Shown piece after piece: positions 1 to 9,682 of a stretch of 64,000 nt of DNA. Made by a program: the position numbers and the translations under genes. The DNA is from Geobacteraceae bacterium (lineage in GTDB: Bacteria > Desulfobacterota > Desulfuromonadia > Desulfuromonadales > BM103). The notes beneath the pieces were generated by a model that was not told the DNA's origin, searched no databases, and worked only from the letters and a program-made list of their open reading frames with translations. The DNA is taken from the NCBI GenBank assembly GCA_024641085.1, contig JAHEDT010000004.1, forward strand, positions 72,197 through 136,196. The letters run 5' to 3'. The number at the start of each line of letters is the position of its first letter. Position 1 is the first letter of the stretch.

Positions 1-1780
1 ATAATTCGGCAAACACCTGGGGGTAGCGCTGTTGCATTTCCCTGCTGAGCGCCTCGGCCACTTCAACGGCCGTCGCCAGGGACATGAGCCGGTCTAGAAT
101 CTGCTTGACCTCTGAGTATTCGATCTTACGCATCACCCGCTTGATCCGCGAGATATTGACGGCGTTCATCGACAACTCGCTGAAACCGAGTGCAATCAGC
201 ACCAGCGCATAGATATCTTCTCCGGCCATCTCGCCGCACATGCCGACCTCGATGCCAGCATTCCTGGCCGCACTGCAGACACGCTGCAATGCCTGCAGCA
301 CCGCCGGATGCATCGGTTCGTAAAGATAGGCGACATGTTCGTTGCCACGGTCAATCGCCAGACAGTATTGAATCAAGTCGTTGGTGCCGACCGAGAAGAA
401 ATCGACCTCTTTTGCCAGGTGATCAGCAATCAAGACAGCTGCCGGAGTCTCGATCATGACTCCGACGTCGACTTTTTCACCACAGGGGATGCCTGCTGCG
501 AGCAGGTCCCGGTACTCGCGCTCGAGGAACTGCTTGCAGGCGCGCACCTCGGCAACCCCTGAGATCATCGGGAACATGATGCGGATCGGGCCAAATGCCG
601 CGGCGCGGAGAATGGCCCGCAACTGGGTTCTGAACAAGTTGACTTCCTTGAGTGAAAAGCGAATGGCACGCAGCCCCATGGCCGGATTGACCTCATCAGA
701 GAGATTAAGTTCCGGCACAAACTTGTCACCACCGACATCAAGGGTCCTGATGGTCACCGGGAAAGGCGCCATCTGCTCAACAGCCTGACGATAGATCTCG
801 AACTGTTCATCTTCAGAAGGCGGCCCATCGCCGGTCATGTACAGGAATTCCGTACGGAACAGGCCGATTCCCTGGGCCCCCTGCTCGCGCGCCGCGGCAA
901 TTTCTTCGACGAAGTCGATATTGCCGCGCAGAGCCAGGGAATAGCCATCCATGGTTTCAGCCGGCAGGCTGCGGAACTGGATGAGTTCTGATTCGAGGTA
1001 GTCGTAGCGCTGTTTCTTCTGCAGGTAGTCGCGGAACGTGTCCCGGGACGGCCGAAGGATGACGGTTCCGGTACTGCCGTCAATGATCATCGGAGTGCCG
1101 TCGGGCACCAGAGAGGTCACGGTTTCCAGGCCGACCACGGCAGGGATACGCAGGGAGCGTGCCAGAATGGCGGTGTGCGATGTGCGACCGCCGACATCCG
1201 TGACGAAACCGGCAACCTTGGTCCTGTCAATCTGCACGGTATCTGCCGGTGACAGGTCATGGGCGACGACAATCACATGGGCGTCTATATCGGCCAGCGA
1301 CTCACGCGTTTCACCCAGCAGGTTGCGTATCAACCGGTCGCCGATCGAATCGATGTCGGAGCGACGCTCACGCAGGTACTCGTCGCTGATCTGGTCGAAG
1401 ACCCGCCGCAGTTTGCGCAATACCCGGTTGAGAGCACCCTCTGCATTGATCAATTCATCGCGAATCAGGGCGATGGTATCACCGATCACCATGTCATCAT
1501 CGAGGATCAACAAGTGGGTATCGATGATATAAAGATGTTCGACCAGGACCTTGTTCTCGGCCTGCTCCTTAACCTCAATCAGCTGCGCCTTCGACCTGGC
1601 GACGGCATCCCTGAATGCAGCAATCTCGGGCTCGACCTCTGCCGGGTAAATGCGGCGCTCGATTACCGCCATCCGGTCTCGATTGACCAGGTGGCTCCTG
1701 GAGATAGCGATTCCGGGAGCCGCGGCGATGCCGACGAGGATGGTATCCTCGGCTATGTCAATCTTCACCGAAGCCGTCAT
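1..1780 (-). CDS. ptsI: PTS Enzyme I (phosphoenolpyruvate-protein phosphotransferase), 3' end cut by window
   Basis: Cytosolic first enzyme of the phosphotransferase system; it takes phosphate from PEP and passes it to HPr. Translating the minus strand from ATG 1780 gives about 593 uninterrupted codons running off the window start. The phospho-histidine motif GGRTSHTAILAR, the PEP-domain stretches GIGLFRTEFLYM, RTLDVGGDK and FFSVGTNDLIQYCLA, and MCGEMAG with the catalytic Cys are all readable. The start lies inside the end of the HPr gene (23-base overlap), so the two are translationally coupled. It is the last gene seen of the mannose-PTS operon. Only the extreme C-terminus should be missing. 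Family assignment is very sure. Confidence 0.97.
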   Translation of the reverse strand, partial: MTASVKIDIAEDTILVGIAAAPGIAISRSHLVNRDRMAVIERRIYPAEVEPEIAAFRDAVARSKAQLIEVKEQAENKVLVEHLYIIDTHLLILDDDMVIGDTIALIRDELINAEGALNRVLRKLRRVFDQISDEYLRERRSDIDSIGDRLIRNLLGETRESLADIDAHVIVVAHDLSPADTVQIDRTKVAGFVTDVGGRTSHTAILARSLRIPAVVGLETVTSLVPDGTPMIIDGSTGTVILRPSRDTFRDYLQKKQRYDYLESELIQFRSLPAETMDGYSLALRGNIDFVEEIAAAREQGAQGIGLFRTEFLYMTGDGPPSEDEQFEIYRQAVEQMAPFPVTIRTLDVGGDKFVPELNLSDEVNPAMGLRAIRFSLKEVNLFRTQLRAILRAAAFGPIRIMFPMISGVAEVRACKQFLEREYRDLLAAGIPCGEKVDVGVMIETPAAVLIADHLAKEVDFFSVGTNDLIQYCLAIDRGNEHVAYLYEPMHPAVLQALQRVCSAARNAGIEVGMCGEMAGEDIYALVLIALGFSELSMNAVNISRIKRVMRKIEYSEVKQILDRLMSLATAVEVAEALSREMQQRYPQVFAEL

Positions 1781-2030
1781 TGATTAAGGACCCGATTACC
1801 TTGATAGCCTCTGCCGCGTCCCTGCCGGACACGGTCACGGTTACGCGTGAACCCTGCGGTGCCGCCAGCATCAGCAGCCCCATGATACTCTTGCCGTTTA
1901 CCTCATCACCGTCTTTGGCGATCGTCACGTCTGACACAAACCGGTTGGCCGTCTGCACCAGTTGTGCGGCCGCACGGGCATGCAGGCCCAGGCGGTTGAC
2001 TATCTTGAATTCCGAACTTTGCGTCGTCAT
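1758..2030 (-). CDS. ptsH: HPr phosphocarrier protein
   Basis: Small cytosolic phosphocarrier between Enzyme I and the IIA domains, 90 residues as usual for the family. The Enzyme I-dependent site is His17 in NRLGLHARAAA. A regulatory serine is present in NGKSIMGLL (Ser48), matching the HPr kinase target of other bacteria, and an HprK gene lies 3.2 kb upstream in the same row. A strong purine-rich ribosome site (GGGGGGAG) precedes ATG 2030. It sits between the IID gene and ptsI. Having both His and Ser sites next to hprK implies that HPr is regulated by serine phosphorylation here; that is inference from the family. Confidence 0.97.
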   Translation of the reverse strand: MTTQSSEFKIVNRLGLHARAAAQLVQTANRFVSDVTIAKDGDEVNGKSIMGLLMLAAPQGSRVTVTVSGRDAAEAIKVIGSLINDGFGED

Positions 2031-2049
2031 CTTCTCCCCCCGGTTTCAA

Positions 2050-2802
2050 TCAGAACACCAGCGCCAGCAACAGCAGGCTGGACGTTGTCAGTAAAACAAG
2101 AAACAGGCTGGTCACTCCCTTGTGAGCCATCCAGGCGAACAGCAGCACGACCGGCAACAGTGCGAACCCCCAGACGACCGAGAGCGACTGGTGCTCGCAG
2201 CCCTTGAAGGAGAGGTAAGCGCAGAGGACGCCGATCAATATCGTCGTGGACTCCTTGAGGCGGATTGCCAGGTCAGGCAGCCGGCACTTCTGCACCGTTT
2301 CTATGGCCCGCAACTCCTGCAGGGCACCAAGCAGGAGACCACTGCCACGGGACACCAGGTGCGGCAGGTTGAAAAGCACCAGGAACACCACCGGTGCCCA
2401 GAGGGAGCCCTGACTCGCTACCAGCAGCCCGACCAGGGCGGCCAGGGGGCGGACACCACCCCAAAAGAGGGCGTCTCCCATCGCCGCAAACGGTGCCATG
2501 ACCATACTTTTGTAGGTCTCCGCATCCACTGCAAGGTCCTCACCGGCGAGGCTGCGCGCTTCCAGACGCAGGATGGTCCCGGCAACCAGCGGGGCAAAAT
2601 AGGGGTGGGTATTGAAGTAGCCCCCATGGCGCTTGCACACCTCGGCCGGGATTTCGTCACCATAGAGGCTATGCAATCCGGGCAGTATGAGGTAGACAAA
2701 CCCCAGGTTCTGCAACTTTTCGAAGTTCCAGCTGGCCTGCAGCAGAAACGACCGCAGATACATGCGCAACAGGGTCAGTGAGCTAAGGCGGTTCTCTTTC
2801 AT
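2050..2802 (-). CDS. PTS mannose/sorbose-family IID membrane component
   Basis: Integral membrane IID subunit of a mannose-type PTS permease, 250 residues, somewhat shorter than enterobacterial ManZ. The N-terminal LLRMYLRSFLLQASWNFE is the typical IID opening, followed by a GDEIPAEVCKRHGGYFNTHP region and several hydrophobic segments in the C-terminal half (about residues 125-250). It follows IIC by 4 bases and precedes HPr by 19. With IIA, IIB and IIC present upstream the permease looks complete. Substrate cannot be deduced; in this bacterial group such systems are often suspected of regulatory rather than transport roles. Confidence 0.9.
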   Translation of the reverse strand: MKENRLSSLTLLRMYLRSFLLQASWNFEKLQNLGFVYLILPGLHSLYGDEIPAEVCKRHGGYFNTHPYFAPLVAGTILRLEARSLAGEDLAVDAETYKSMVMAPFAAMGDALFWGGVRPLAALVGLLVASQGSLWAPVVFLVLFNLPHLVSRGSGLLLGALQELRAIETVQKCRLPDLAIRLKESTTILIGVLCAYLSFKGCEHQSLSVVWGFALLPVVLLFAWMAHKGVTSLFLVLLTTSSLLLLALVF

Positions 2803-2806
2803 TCTC

Positions 2807-3499
2807 TCATCTCAGCCAGAGCACCAGCAAGGTTCCGGTAAACGCTGCACAGAACAGGGAAATGCTGCGATTGACGTTGATTGTCCCCAGCAGCGATGCA
2901 GCGCCCACCAGGATCAGACTGTATTGCAGACTCAAACCGGCCTTCCGTACAGCCCCGATCAAAAAGGGTGCTGCTTCATAGAGGATCAAGCTGCCGACCA
3001 GGACAATCACCAGCGCCGTTGCCAGGCTGGCCAGGGAAAAGCTGGCCAGGCCGAGCAGGTGGTAGCGCTCCATAACGCGCGTTCTGCCAGCCGCAAGGGC
3101 CCTCTCCCCGGAGACCGCCAACCGGTCGTTGACATGTCGGGCCAGCCGATCAAAAACCTGGCCGAATTTGCCAAGCGGGATCGCAATCAGCACGGCGAGA
3201 ATCACAAATGGCATGCCGTGCAGACCAAGCATCGGTCCGACGCTGAGGGTCAGGACCGTTGCTCCAATCGCCACTTGGGTATCGTCCGGGGGGATCGCTG
3301 CACCCACGGGCAACCGGCCAAGCCAGAGCAGTTCGAGCAGCATTCCAACCTCGAGACCGACCATGGGATGTCCCAACAACCATCCGGTCAAGGGGGCGGC
3401 AACCAGCGGCCGCGAGATCATCACCTGGACCAGGGCCACCCGGTCCAGACCGGTCAGCATGGCCACCAGGCCGGCCAGGAGGTAATCTCCGATGACCAT
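2807..3499 (-). CDS. PTS mannose/sorbose-family IIC membrane component
   Basis: Integral membrane channel subunit of the mannose-type permease, 230 residues, almost entirely hydrophobic. The segment SRPLVAAPLTGWLLGHPMVG followed by LEVGMLLELLWLGRLPVGAAIPP is the family signature (the proline-rich loop after LLELLWLG). ATG 3499 directly follows the IIB stop codon and is preceded by a GGAGG ribosome site lying within the end of IIB, so translation is coupled. It works with IID at 2050-2802. Confidence 0.92.
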   Translation of the reverse strand: MVIGDYLLAGLVAMLTGLDRVALVQVMISRPLVAAPLTGWLLGHPMVGLEVGMLLELLWLGRLPVGAAIPPDDTQVAIGATVLTLSVGPMLGLHGMPFVILAVLIAIPLGKFGQVFDRLARHVNDRLAVSGERALAAGRTRVMERYHLLGLASFSLASLATALVIVLVGSLILYEAAPFLIGAVRKAGLSLQYSLILVGAASLLGTINVNRSISLFCAAFTGTLLVLWLR

Positions 3500-3988
3500 T
3501 CAACGCCCTCCGGATCGAACCAGTTTGTGCCAGTTCTGCTCACGATCCGCAGGGATGCACTGGGAAACGATGGTGACCCCCTGATCCTCGACCTGCCGCA
3601 GCGTCTCGATATCCTCCTGGTCGAGTGCAATAGTGCAGGTATAACGGTCCTTGCCCTCACTCGAGTGCATGTTACCGAGGTTGAGCTTCGGGAAAGACAC
3701 CCCGAGCTGGCGAGCTTTGAGCGCATCCTCTGAACTGGCGAAAAGCAGCAAAACGCGCTTTTTAAGCAGTTCGGCGGAGCTGAGGATATGCGCGGTCTCC
3801 TCCAGCGTGCCGATGATCAATTTGACCGAACTGGGGACAGCCGCCTGCATCACCATGCACTGGAACGACGTGCCGGCCACTTCGTCATTGGCAACGACGA
3901 TACAATCGGCGTTGACGTAGGGGACCCAGGCCTCCAGGACCTGGCCATGCACCAGGCGGCTGTCAATGCGTGCCAGAACAATACTCAT
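3500..3988 (-). CDS. PTS mannose/sorbose-family IIB component
   Basis: Cytosolic IIB subunit that accepts phosphate from IIA and donates it to the incoming substrate. The active histidine is in ARIDSRLVHGQV near the N-terminus, the family hallmark, and the length (162 residues) is normal. A longer reading from TTG 3994 is possible, but ATG 3988 has an AGAGG site 6 bases upstream and gives the usual MSIVLARID start. Its stop codon abuts the IIC start. Confidence 0.93.
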   Translation of the reverse strand: MSIVLARIDSRLVHGQVLEAWVPYVNADCIVVANDEVAGTSFQCMVMQAAVPSSVKLIIGTLEETAHILSSAELLKKRVLLLFASSEDALKARQLGVSFPKLNLGNMHSSEGKDRYTCTIALDQEDIETLRQVEDQGVTIVSQCIPADREQNWHKLVRSGGR

Positions 3989-3999
3989 TGGCAACCTCT

Positions 4000-4401
4000 C
4001 TATCGCTGCAGGTATTCGCTGGCCAAAGCGATACTCTGTTGGCCATATGACTTGAGAATCCCGGCCAGTTCATCAAGTGCGAGGCTCTCCTGGCTGTTGA
4101 AAAACTTGAGCAGCATCGGCAGGTTGACTCCCGTGAGGACTTCGACCATCTGCGGCTCGAGAAAAGTCATGCTGACGTTGGCGGGGGTGCCGCCGAACAT
4201 GTCGGTTACGATGATCACACCGTGGCCATCCTTAACGACCTCGGCGATTGCCGCCGCAATGGTATCACGGATACTTTCCATCGAGCTTTCCTGGGTAATG
4301 CTCACAGCCCGGGCATTGCGCACAGGACCTATGATCATCTGTGCTGACGCGAGAAGTTCGTTACCAAGATTACCGTGTGTCGCTACGACCAAACCAATCA
4401 T
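4000..4401 (-). CDS. PTS mannose/fructose-family IIA component
   Basis: Cytosolic IIA subunit that receives phosphate from HPr. The active His9 lies in VVATHGNLGNEL and the downstream VTDMFGGTPANVS motif is typical of the mannose IIA fold; 133 residues match a stand-alone IIA. The start ATG overlaps the rapZ stop by 4 bases (ATGA), preceded by AAGGTGA. It is the first gene of the permease block in transcription order, coupled to the regulatory genes rapZ and hprK upstream. Confidence 0.93.
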   Translation of the reverse strand: MIGLVVATHGNLGNELLASAQMIIGPVRNARAVSITQESSMESIRDTIAAAIAEVVKDGHGVIIVTDMFGGTPANVSMTFLEPQMVEVLTGVNLPMLLKFFNSQESLALDELAGILKSYGQQSIALASEYLQR

Positions 4402-5261
4402 GATTCACCTTTGTCAATATCCCTGTGGTGCACCTGCACGACAAAACCGGCACCGAGCAGGTGCGGTCCCAAATCCTCGGCAACAGCGACGCTGCGATGG
4501 CGACCACCGGTGCAGCCGATCGCTATGGTCAGGATGGTTTTGCCTTCCTGGCGATAGCGCGGCAGGAGAAAGAAGAGCAATCCTTTGAGCTTGTCAAGAA
4601 AAACCTTGTAGTCAGGCTGGTTGAGGACGAAGTTGCTGACCTCTCGATCCAGTCCGGTCTTGGGGCGCAAAGCTTCGACGAAATGCGGGTTGTCCAGGAA
4701 ACGGACGTCGAACAACAGATCCGAACCGAGCGGCAAGCCGTTCCGGAAGCCGAAAGACTGGATCTGCAGGTGCAGTTGAGCCTCGTGATCTTCCGCACCG
4801 AGCACGACAGCCAGGACTCTCTGGCGCAGCTGATGCACGGTCATGCCGGAAGAATCCACGATGACCGTCGACAGTCGGCGCAAACCGGACATGATTTCCC
4901 GTTCCCTGCTGATGGCGGGAAGAATCCCTTCTATCTGCACCAGGGGATGACGACGGCGGGTCTCGGAAAAACGTTTGATCAGGTCGTGGTCCGTGGCTTC
5001 GAAGAAGAGTACGTCGACCACATGGCCCTGGGCCCTGATCGTGCTCAGCACCTGATGGCAATCACCGAGGAAATCGGAACTTCTCGCATCGACGACCACG
5101 GCCACCTTGGCGGCACCCCGGTCAGTCAGGGAAAGGAAATCCGGGAGCATGACCAGCGGCAGGTTGTCGATGACAAAAAAACCGGCATCTTCGAGAGCAC
5201 GGGCAGCGGTGCTCTTGCCGGACCCTGACAAGCCGGTAATCACCACCAGCCGGCGCTTCAT
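4398..5261 (-). CDS. rapZ: RapZ/YvcJ-family P-loop nucleotide-binding protein
   Basis: Cytosolic P-loop protein of the RapZ family, 287 residues. The Walker A motif is GLSGSGKST at residues 10-18, with LPLVMLPDFL just after. The conserved C-terminal segment IAIGCTGGRHRSVAVAE, with the Cys-Thr-Gly-Gly-Arg-His core, is intact. In E. coli RapZ binds small RNAs controlling glmS; in Firmicutes the homologue YvcJ is a nucleotide-binding protein. Which role applies here is unknown. It overlaps hprK and the IIA gene by 4 bases each, consistent with the common placement beside PTS-Ntr genes. Confidence 0.95.
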   Translation of the reverse strand: MKRRLVVITGLSGSGKSTAARALEDAGFFVIDNLPLVMLPDFLSLTDRGAAKVAVVVDARSSDFLGDCHQVLSTIRAQGHVVDVLFFEATDHDLIKRFSETRRRHPLVQIEGILPAISREREIMSGLRRLSTVIVDSSGMTVHQLRQRVLAVVLGAEDHEAQLHLQIQSFGFRNGLPLGSDLLFDVRFLDNPHFVEALRPKTGLDREVSNFVLNQPDYKVFLDKLKGLLFFLLPRYRQEGKTILTIAIGCTGGRHRSVAVAEDLGPHLLGAGFVVQVHHRDIDKGES

Positions 5262-6241
5262 TCCAGATTATCTCCGATGATTGACTGGGCGTGGATACGT
5301 GCAGTTTCAGCCATGCGCTGTTCCAGGCGCTCCTCGAATTCAACCGCGCTGTGATAACCCATTTCCTTGAGCAGCTGGTTGCGGGCCGCAACCTCGACTA
5401 TGGTGGTGATGTTTCTGCCCTGGCGCACCGGAATCGTCTGCAGGGGCAGCTTCACGCCGAGCAGTTCATAACAGCTCTCCTCAAGCCCCAGGCGGTCATA
5501 TTCGTGGCCATCCTGCCATTCTACGAGTTCGATGACCAGGTCGATCTTCTTGCGCTCTCGAATGGCGGCCACACCAAAGAGGTGTTTGATATTGATGATG
5601 CCGAGGCCGCGGATTTCCATGTGATAATGCAGCAGATCGTTGCCCTCTCCGAAAAGCACCGCCGGCAGCTTCAGACGCACCTTGATGATGTCATCGGCGA
5701 CCAGCCGGTGACCCCGCAGCACCAGATCCAGGGCACACTCGCTTTTGCCGATGCCACTTTTGCCAAGCAGCAGAACACCGACACCCAGGACATCGACCAG
5801 CACCCCGTGCACATTGGTCTGGGCAAGCAGGCGTTCTTCCAGATACTGGGTCAGAAGCGAGATAAAGGTTGAGCTTTGATGATGGCTGCGCAACAACGGA
5901 ATGTCATGATTTTCCACTTCGCGCAGCAGGTAATCAGGAGGCTCGAGATCCTTGGTGATGATAAAACAGCAGATATCGAAGGAACAGATTTTGACGATGT
6001 GCTCTTCGGCCTTGACCGGGTCGCGCTGGAACAATTCGGATAGGTAGCTGAGCTCGGTGGCGCCGAGGATCTGGATGCGGTCGGGGTGGAGGTTCTTGGT
6101 GTAGCCAGCCAGCGCCAGTCCGGGCTTTTGAATTCTTGGGACCTGTACAACACGGCCAAGGCCACGCTCACCGGCCAAAAGCTCCAAGTCAAGCCCGGCC
6201 TCCGTCTCGGACAGCAATTCTGAAATACTCAGACGAGGCAT
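5258..6241 (-). CDS. hprK: HPr kinase/phosphorylase
   Basis: Cytosolic bifunctional enzyme that phosphorylates and dephosphorylates HPr on its regulatory serine. The 327 residues comprise an N-terminal domain and a C-terminal catalytic domain with the P-loop GKSGIGKSECAL (about residue 150) followed by HRLVADDIIKV; the family signature MEIRGLGIINI is at about 200. ATG 6241 is taken as start because the alternative 6244 is a TTG directly before it. It overlaps rapZ by 4 bases. With a serine-bearing HPr in the same operon the target is evident from context. Confidence 0.96.
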   Translation of the reverse strand: MPRLSISELLSETEAGLDLELLAGERGLGRVVQVPRIQKPGLALAGYTKNLHPDRIQILGATELSYLSELFQRDPVKAEEHIVKICSFDICCFIITKDLEPPDYLLREVENHDIPLLRSHHQSSTFISLLTQYLEERLLAQTNVHGVLVDVLGVGVLLLGKSGIGKSECALDLVLRGHRLVADDIIKVRLKLPAVLFGEGNDLLHYHMEIRGLGIINIKHLFGVAAIRERKKIDLVIELVEWQDGHEYDRLGLEESCYELLGVKLPLQTIPVRQGRNITTIVEVAARNQLLKEMGYHSAVEFEERLEQRMAETARIHAQSIIGDNLE

Positions 6242-6253
6242 CAATTCAACCGT

Positions 6254-6715
6254 TTACAGATGCTCTTCCTCTTCAGCAATGATGCGATGAATTTCCGCAC
6301 TGTCGACTGCTGACTGCAGACGCTCACGAACAGCTGGACTCTTCAACAGTTTGGAGATACGGGCAAGGGTTTTCAGGTGAACGCCGACAGACTCCTCCGG
6401 AGCAACCAGGAGGAAAAAAAGATGTGCCGGTTTGCCATCCATGGAGTCGAAATCAACACCACGACGGCTCAAGCCGAAAGAGATCAGCAAGTGGTCGATA
6501 TCCTTCAACTTGCCGTGAGGAATCGCAACCCCGTCGCCGATTCCTGTAGAGCCAAGCCGCTCGCGTTCCATGAGGACCTTGAGGACCTCGTCACGGGCCA
6601 GGCTATGGTCAGCTTTCAGCAGAGCATCGGTCAGCTCGGCGAGAACTTCTTTTTTGCCAATACCGTTCAACTCTGCGACGATCGCCGCAGGATCAAGCAA
6701 CTCCGAAATTTTCAT
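6254..6715 (-). CDS. ptsN: PTS IIA-like nitrogen-regulatory protein (EIIA-Ntr)
   Basis: Cytosolic PTS IIA domain of the fructose/Ntr type, 153 residues. The phosphorylated histidine lies in GDGVAIPHGKLKDIDH. The N-terminal MKISELLDP and FFLLVAPEESVGVHLKTLARI are typical of PtsN. ATG 6715 is preferred over GTG 6718, which is adjacent. It sits between hpf and hprK near rpoN, the usual place for ptsN in Proteobacteria, where it acts as a regulator rather than a sugar transporter component. A terminator-like hairpin upstream (6760-6785) may lower its expression relative to hpf. Confidence 0.94.
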   Translation of the reverse strand: MKISELLDPAAIVAELNGIGKKEVLAELTDALLKADHSLARDEVLKVLMERERLGSTGIGDGVAIPHGKLKDIDHLLISFGLSRRGVDFDSMDGKPAHLFFLLVAPEESVGVHLKTLARISKLLKSPAVRERLQSAVDSAEIHRIIAEEEEHL

Positions 6716-6759
6716 CACACGTTTTACCTGGTTACGAATGCGTTAGTGAGCAGAACAAA

Positions 6760-6785
6760 GGCAGGCGGACAAATTGCCGCCTGCC
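6760..6785 (-). terminator. Rho-independent terminator-like hairpin after hpf
   Basis: GGCAGGCGG at 6760-6768 pairs with CCGCCTGCC at 6777-6785, a perfect 9-bp GC-rich stem with an 8-base loop. Read on the minus strand it lies 13 bases after the hpf stop and is followed by TTTGTT, so it could end or attenuate hpf transcription ahead of ptsN. Confidence 0.7.
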
Positions 6786-6798
6786 GTAAAAGATAGCC

Positions 6799-7341
6799 TT
6801 AGGACTGGGGTACAATCAAGCCATAATTGCCATCTTTGCGACGATACACCACATTTATCTCTTCGGATGACGAATCGGTGAAAACCAGAAATTCCTTTTC
6901 CAACAGATCCATCTGCATAACTGCTTCATCCACCGACATCGGTTTTACCTGGAAGCTGTCGGACTTGATAATGCTGGGCTCCGGATGCCCTTCATCAATA
7001 CTTTCAGCGGTGAAGACCGTTTTTTCCACCCGGCGCTCCCGTCCGCTCAGCGGCTTGTGTTTTTTTATTTTGTCCTTGTAACGTTTCAGTTGGCGTTCGA
7101 GTTTATCCAAAACCCCGTCGATCGCGGCATACATGTCCGCGGTCTCATCGGTCGCTTTAATCGTGATCCCCTTGGCGGCAAGGGAGACCTCCGCCTTGTG
7201 GCGAATCTTTTCGACCGAGAGGACCACCTGAGCCTCTACGGGTTCATCAATATATTTTTTGACCTTTGGCAACTTCTCTTCAACATAGTTACGAACCGGT
7301 TCACTTGTTTCCATATGTCGAAAGGTCACGTTAATGCGCAT
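6799..7341 (-). CDS. hpf: Ribosome hibernation promoting factor, long form
   Basis: Binds the small ribosomal subunit in stationary phase and promotes inactive dimer formation. The protein has 180 residues: an N-terminal HPF/YfiA domain (MRINVTFRHMETSEPVRNYV) and a C-terminal dimerisation domain (SDSFQVKPMSVDEAVMQM to VVYRRKDGNYGLI), so it is the long type. ATG 7341 is chosen because AGGAGGTGA lies 8 bases upstream; a start at 7362 would put this ribosome site inside the gene. It follows rpoN by 85 bases, a common arrangement. Confidence 0.96.
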   Translation of the reverse strand: MRINVTFRHMETSEPVRNYVEEKLPKVKKYIDEPVEAQVVLSVEKIRHKAEVSLAAKGITIKATDETADMYAAIDGVLDKLERQLKRYKDKIKKHKPLSGRERRVEKTVFTAESIDEGHPEPSIIKSDSFQVKPMSVDEAVMQMDLLEKEFLVFTDSSSEEINVVYRRKDGNYGLIVPQS

Positions 7342-7426
7342 AGTTTTCTCACCTCCTGGCAAATGTTTATGAAAAGGGTCGTGTTGCTACAATTATACCC
7401 GGTGGTTGTCATAACGCCATGGCAGA

Positions 7427-8878
7427 TTAAAACAAACGTTTCCTTTGCGTCGACGAGCCGACACCAAGCATCTCACGGTATTTTGTTACCGTACGACGGG
7501 CGATATCAATCCCCTGATCGTGCAGGATGTCAACAATTTTCTGATCTGAGTGGGGTTTGCGTGAGTTCTCCGCAGCGATTATTTCCTTGATTTTGCTTTT
7601 CACGCTCTCCGAGGCGACCGAGTCACCCTCGGTCGTACTGATGCCGCTGTTGAAGAAATATTTCAATTCAAAGAGGCCCTGCGGCGTCTGAACATATTTG
7701 TTGGTCGTTACGCGACTGACCGTGGATTCGTGCATCTCGATATCTTCAGCGACATCCCGCAGGACCAGGGGCTTGAGATGGTCGACCCCACGGTCGAAGA
7801 AATCTCGCTGAAACTTGACGATACTCTTGGTCACTCGGTAAATGGTCCGCTGGCGCTGGTGAATGCTCTTGATCAACCAGAGCGCGCCACGCAATTTTTC
7901 CTGAATATACTCGCCGGCTTTTTCATCGAGCGGCGCAGAGCCCGACAAAGCATTGCGATAGAAGGAGTTGATGCGCAGATTGGGCAGCCCTTCGTCGTTG
8001 AGGACGACCACGTACTCGTCGCTGACTTTATAGACGAAGATATCGGGGATGATGTAATGGACGTCTTCCTGACCAAATTGACTGCCCGGGCGAGGGTCCA
8101 GGGCACTGATGAACTTGGCCACGCCGAACACCTCATCCAGGGAAACCTGGAGACTCCGGGCAATTGCCTGGTAACGGCGGTTTTCCAAATCTTCAAGATG
8201 ATCTCTCAGAATGATGCCGACCAGGTCGTCCGACATCCCAAGCTGATCAACCTGCTTGAGCAGACATTCCTGGAGATTGCGGCTGGCGACACCGGGAGGA
8301 TCAAAGTCCTGGACAACGGCGAGGACCCGCGCGATGTCCCTGGGGTCACAACCGGTCTGCGCAGCAAGCTCTTCTACGGAAGCCTGCAGATAGCCATCAT
8401 CATCCACGTTGCCGATGATTTCCGTGGCAATGGCCCGGTCCTGGTTTTCCAGACGTGAAAGATTCAGCTGCCAGAGGAGGTGATCGGAGAGGGTCGGTTT
8501 TCTGGTGAGAAGGTTCTCGTAAGAGGGGCGGTCCTCATCATCCTCATAGCTGTCCGCCGTCGAGCCGCCGAGGCTGTAGCTCTCCAGGTAGGTCTTCCAG
8601 TCGATATCCGACATGCCGTCGCGGTCACCCTCGACCTCCTTGACACCATCCTGAGCCTGCTCGGCTGAGACCTCGGCGTCCTGCTCCTCTTCAGCCGGGG
8701 TTTTCTCATCGGCAGTTTCCTGACCTTCTTCGAGGACCGGGTTTTCCTCGAGCTCGGTACGCACCACATCCATCAGTTCCATGCGTGACAGCTGCAGCAG
8801 CTTGATCGCCTGCTGCAACTGTGGCGTCATAACCAGTTGCTGACTGAGTTTGAGTTGCTGTCTGATCTCTAGAGCCAT
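7427..8878 (-). CDS. rpoN: RNA polymerase sigma-54 factor
   Basis: Alternative sigma factor for -24/-12 promoters, 483 residues. The glutamine-rich N-terminal activator-contact region (MALEIRQQLKLSQQLVMTPQ) is followed by an acidic linker (about 50-110), the core-binding domain and the C-terminal DNA-binding part with the RpoN box ARRTVTKYREMLGV near residue 465. Length and ends are normal. It stands between lptB and hpf, as in many Proteobacteria. Confidence 0.98.
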   Translation of the reverse strand: MALEIRQQLKLSQQLVMTPQLQQAIKLLQLSRMELMDVVRTELEENPVLEEGQETADEKTPAEEEQDAEVSAEQAQDGVKEVEGDRDGMSDIDWKTYLESYSLGGSTADSYEDDEDRPSYENLLTRKPTLSDHLLWQLNLSRLENQDRAIATEIIGNVDDDGYLQASVEELAAQTGCDPRDIARVLAVVQDFDPPGVASRNLQECLLKQVDQLGMSDDLVGIILRDHLEDLENRRYQAIARSLQVSLDEVFGVAKFISALDPRPGSQFGQEDVHYIIPDIFVYKVSDEYVVVLNDEGLPNLRINSFYRNALSGSAPLDEKAGEYIQEKLRGALWLIKSIHQRQRTIYRVTKSIVKFQRDFFDRGVDHLKPLVLRDVAEDIEMHESTVSRVTTNKYVQTPQGLFELKYFFNSGISTTEGDSVASESVKSKIKEIIAAENSRKPHSDQKIVDILHDQGIDIARRTVTKYREMLGVGSSTQRKRLF

Positions 8879-8956
8879 AGTACCAACATAACGGATAGAG
8901 GGTTTAGGCAGGTCAAATTCCTGCCTCTGAAGAAATGACTCCTGGGCTCTGGGAGC

Positions 8957-9678
<722 letters not shown>

Positions 9679-9682
<4 letters not shown>

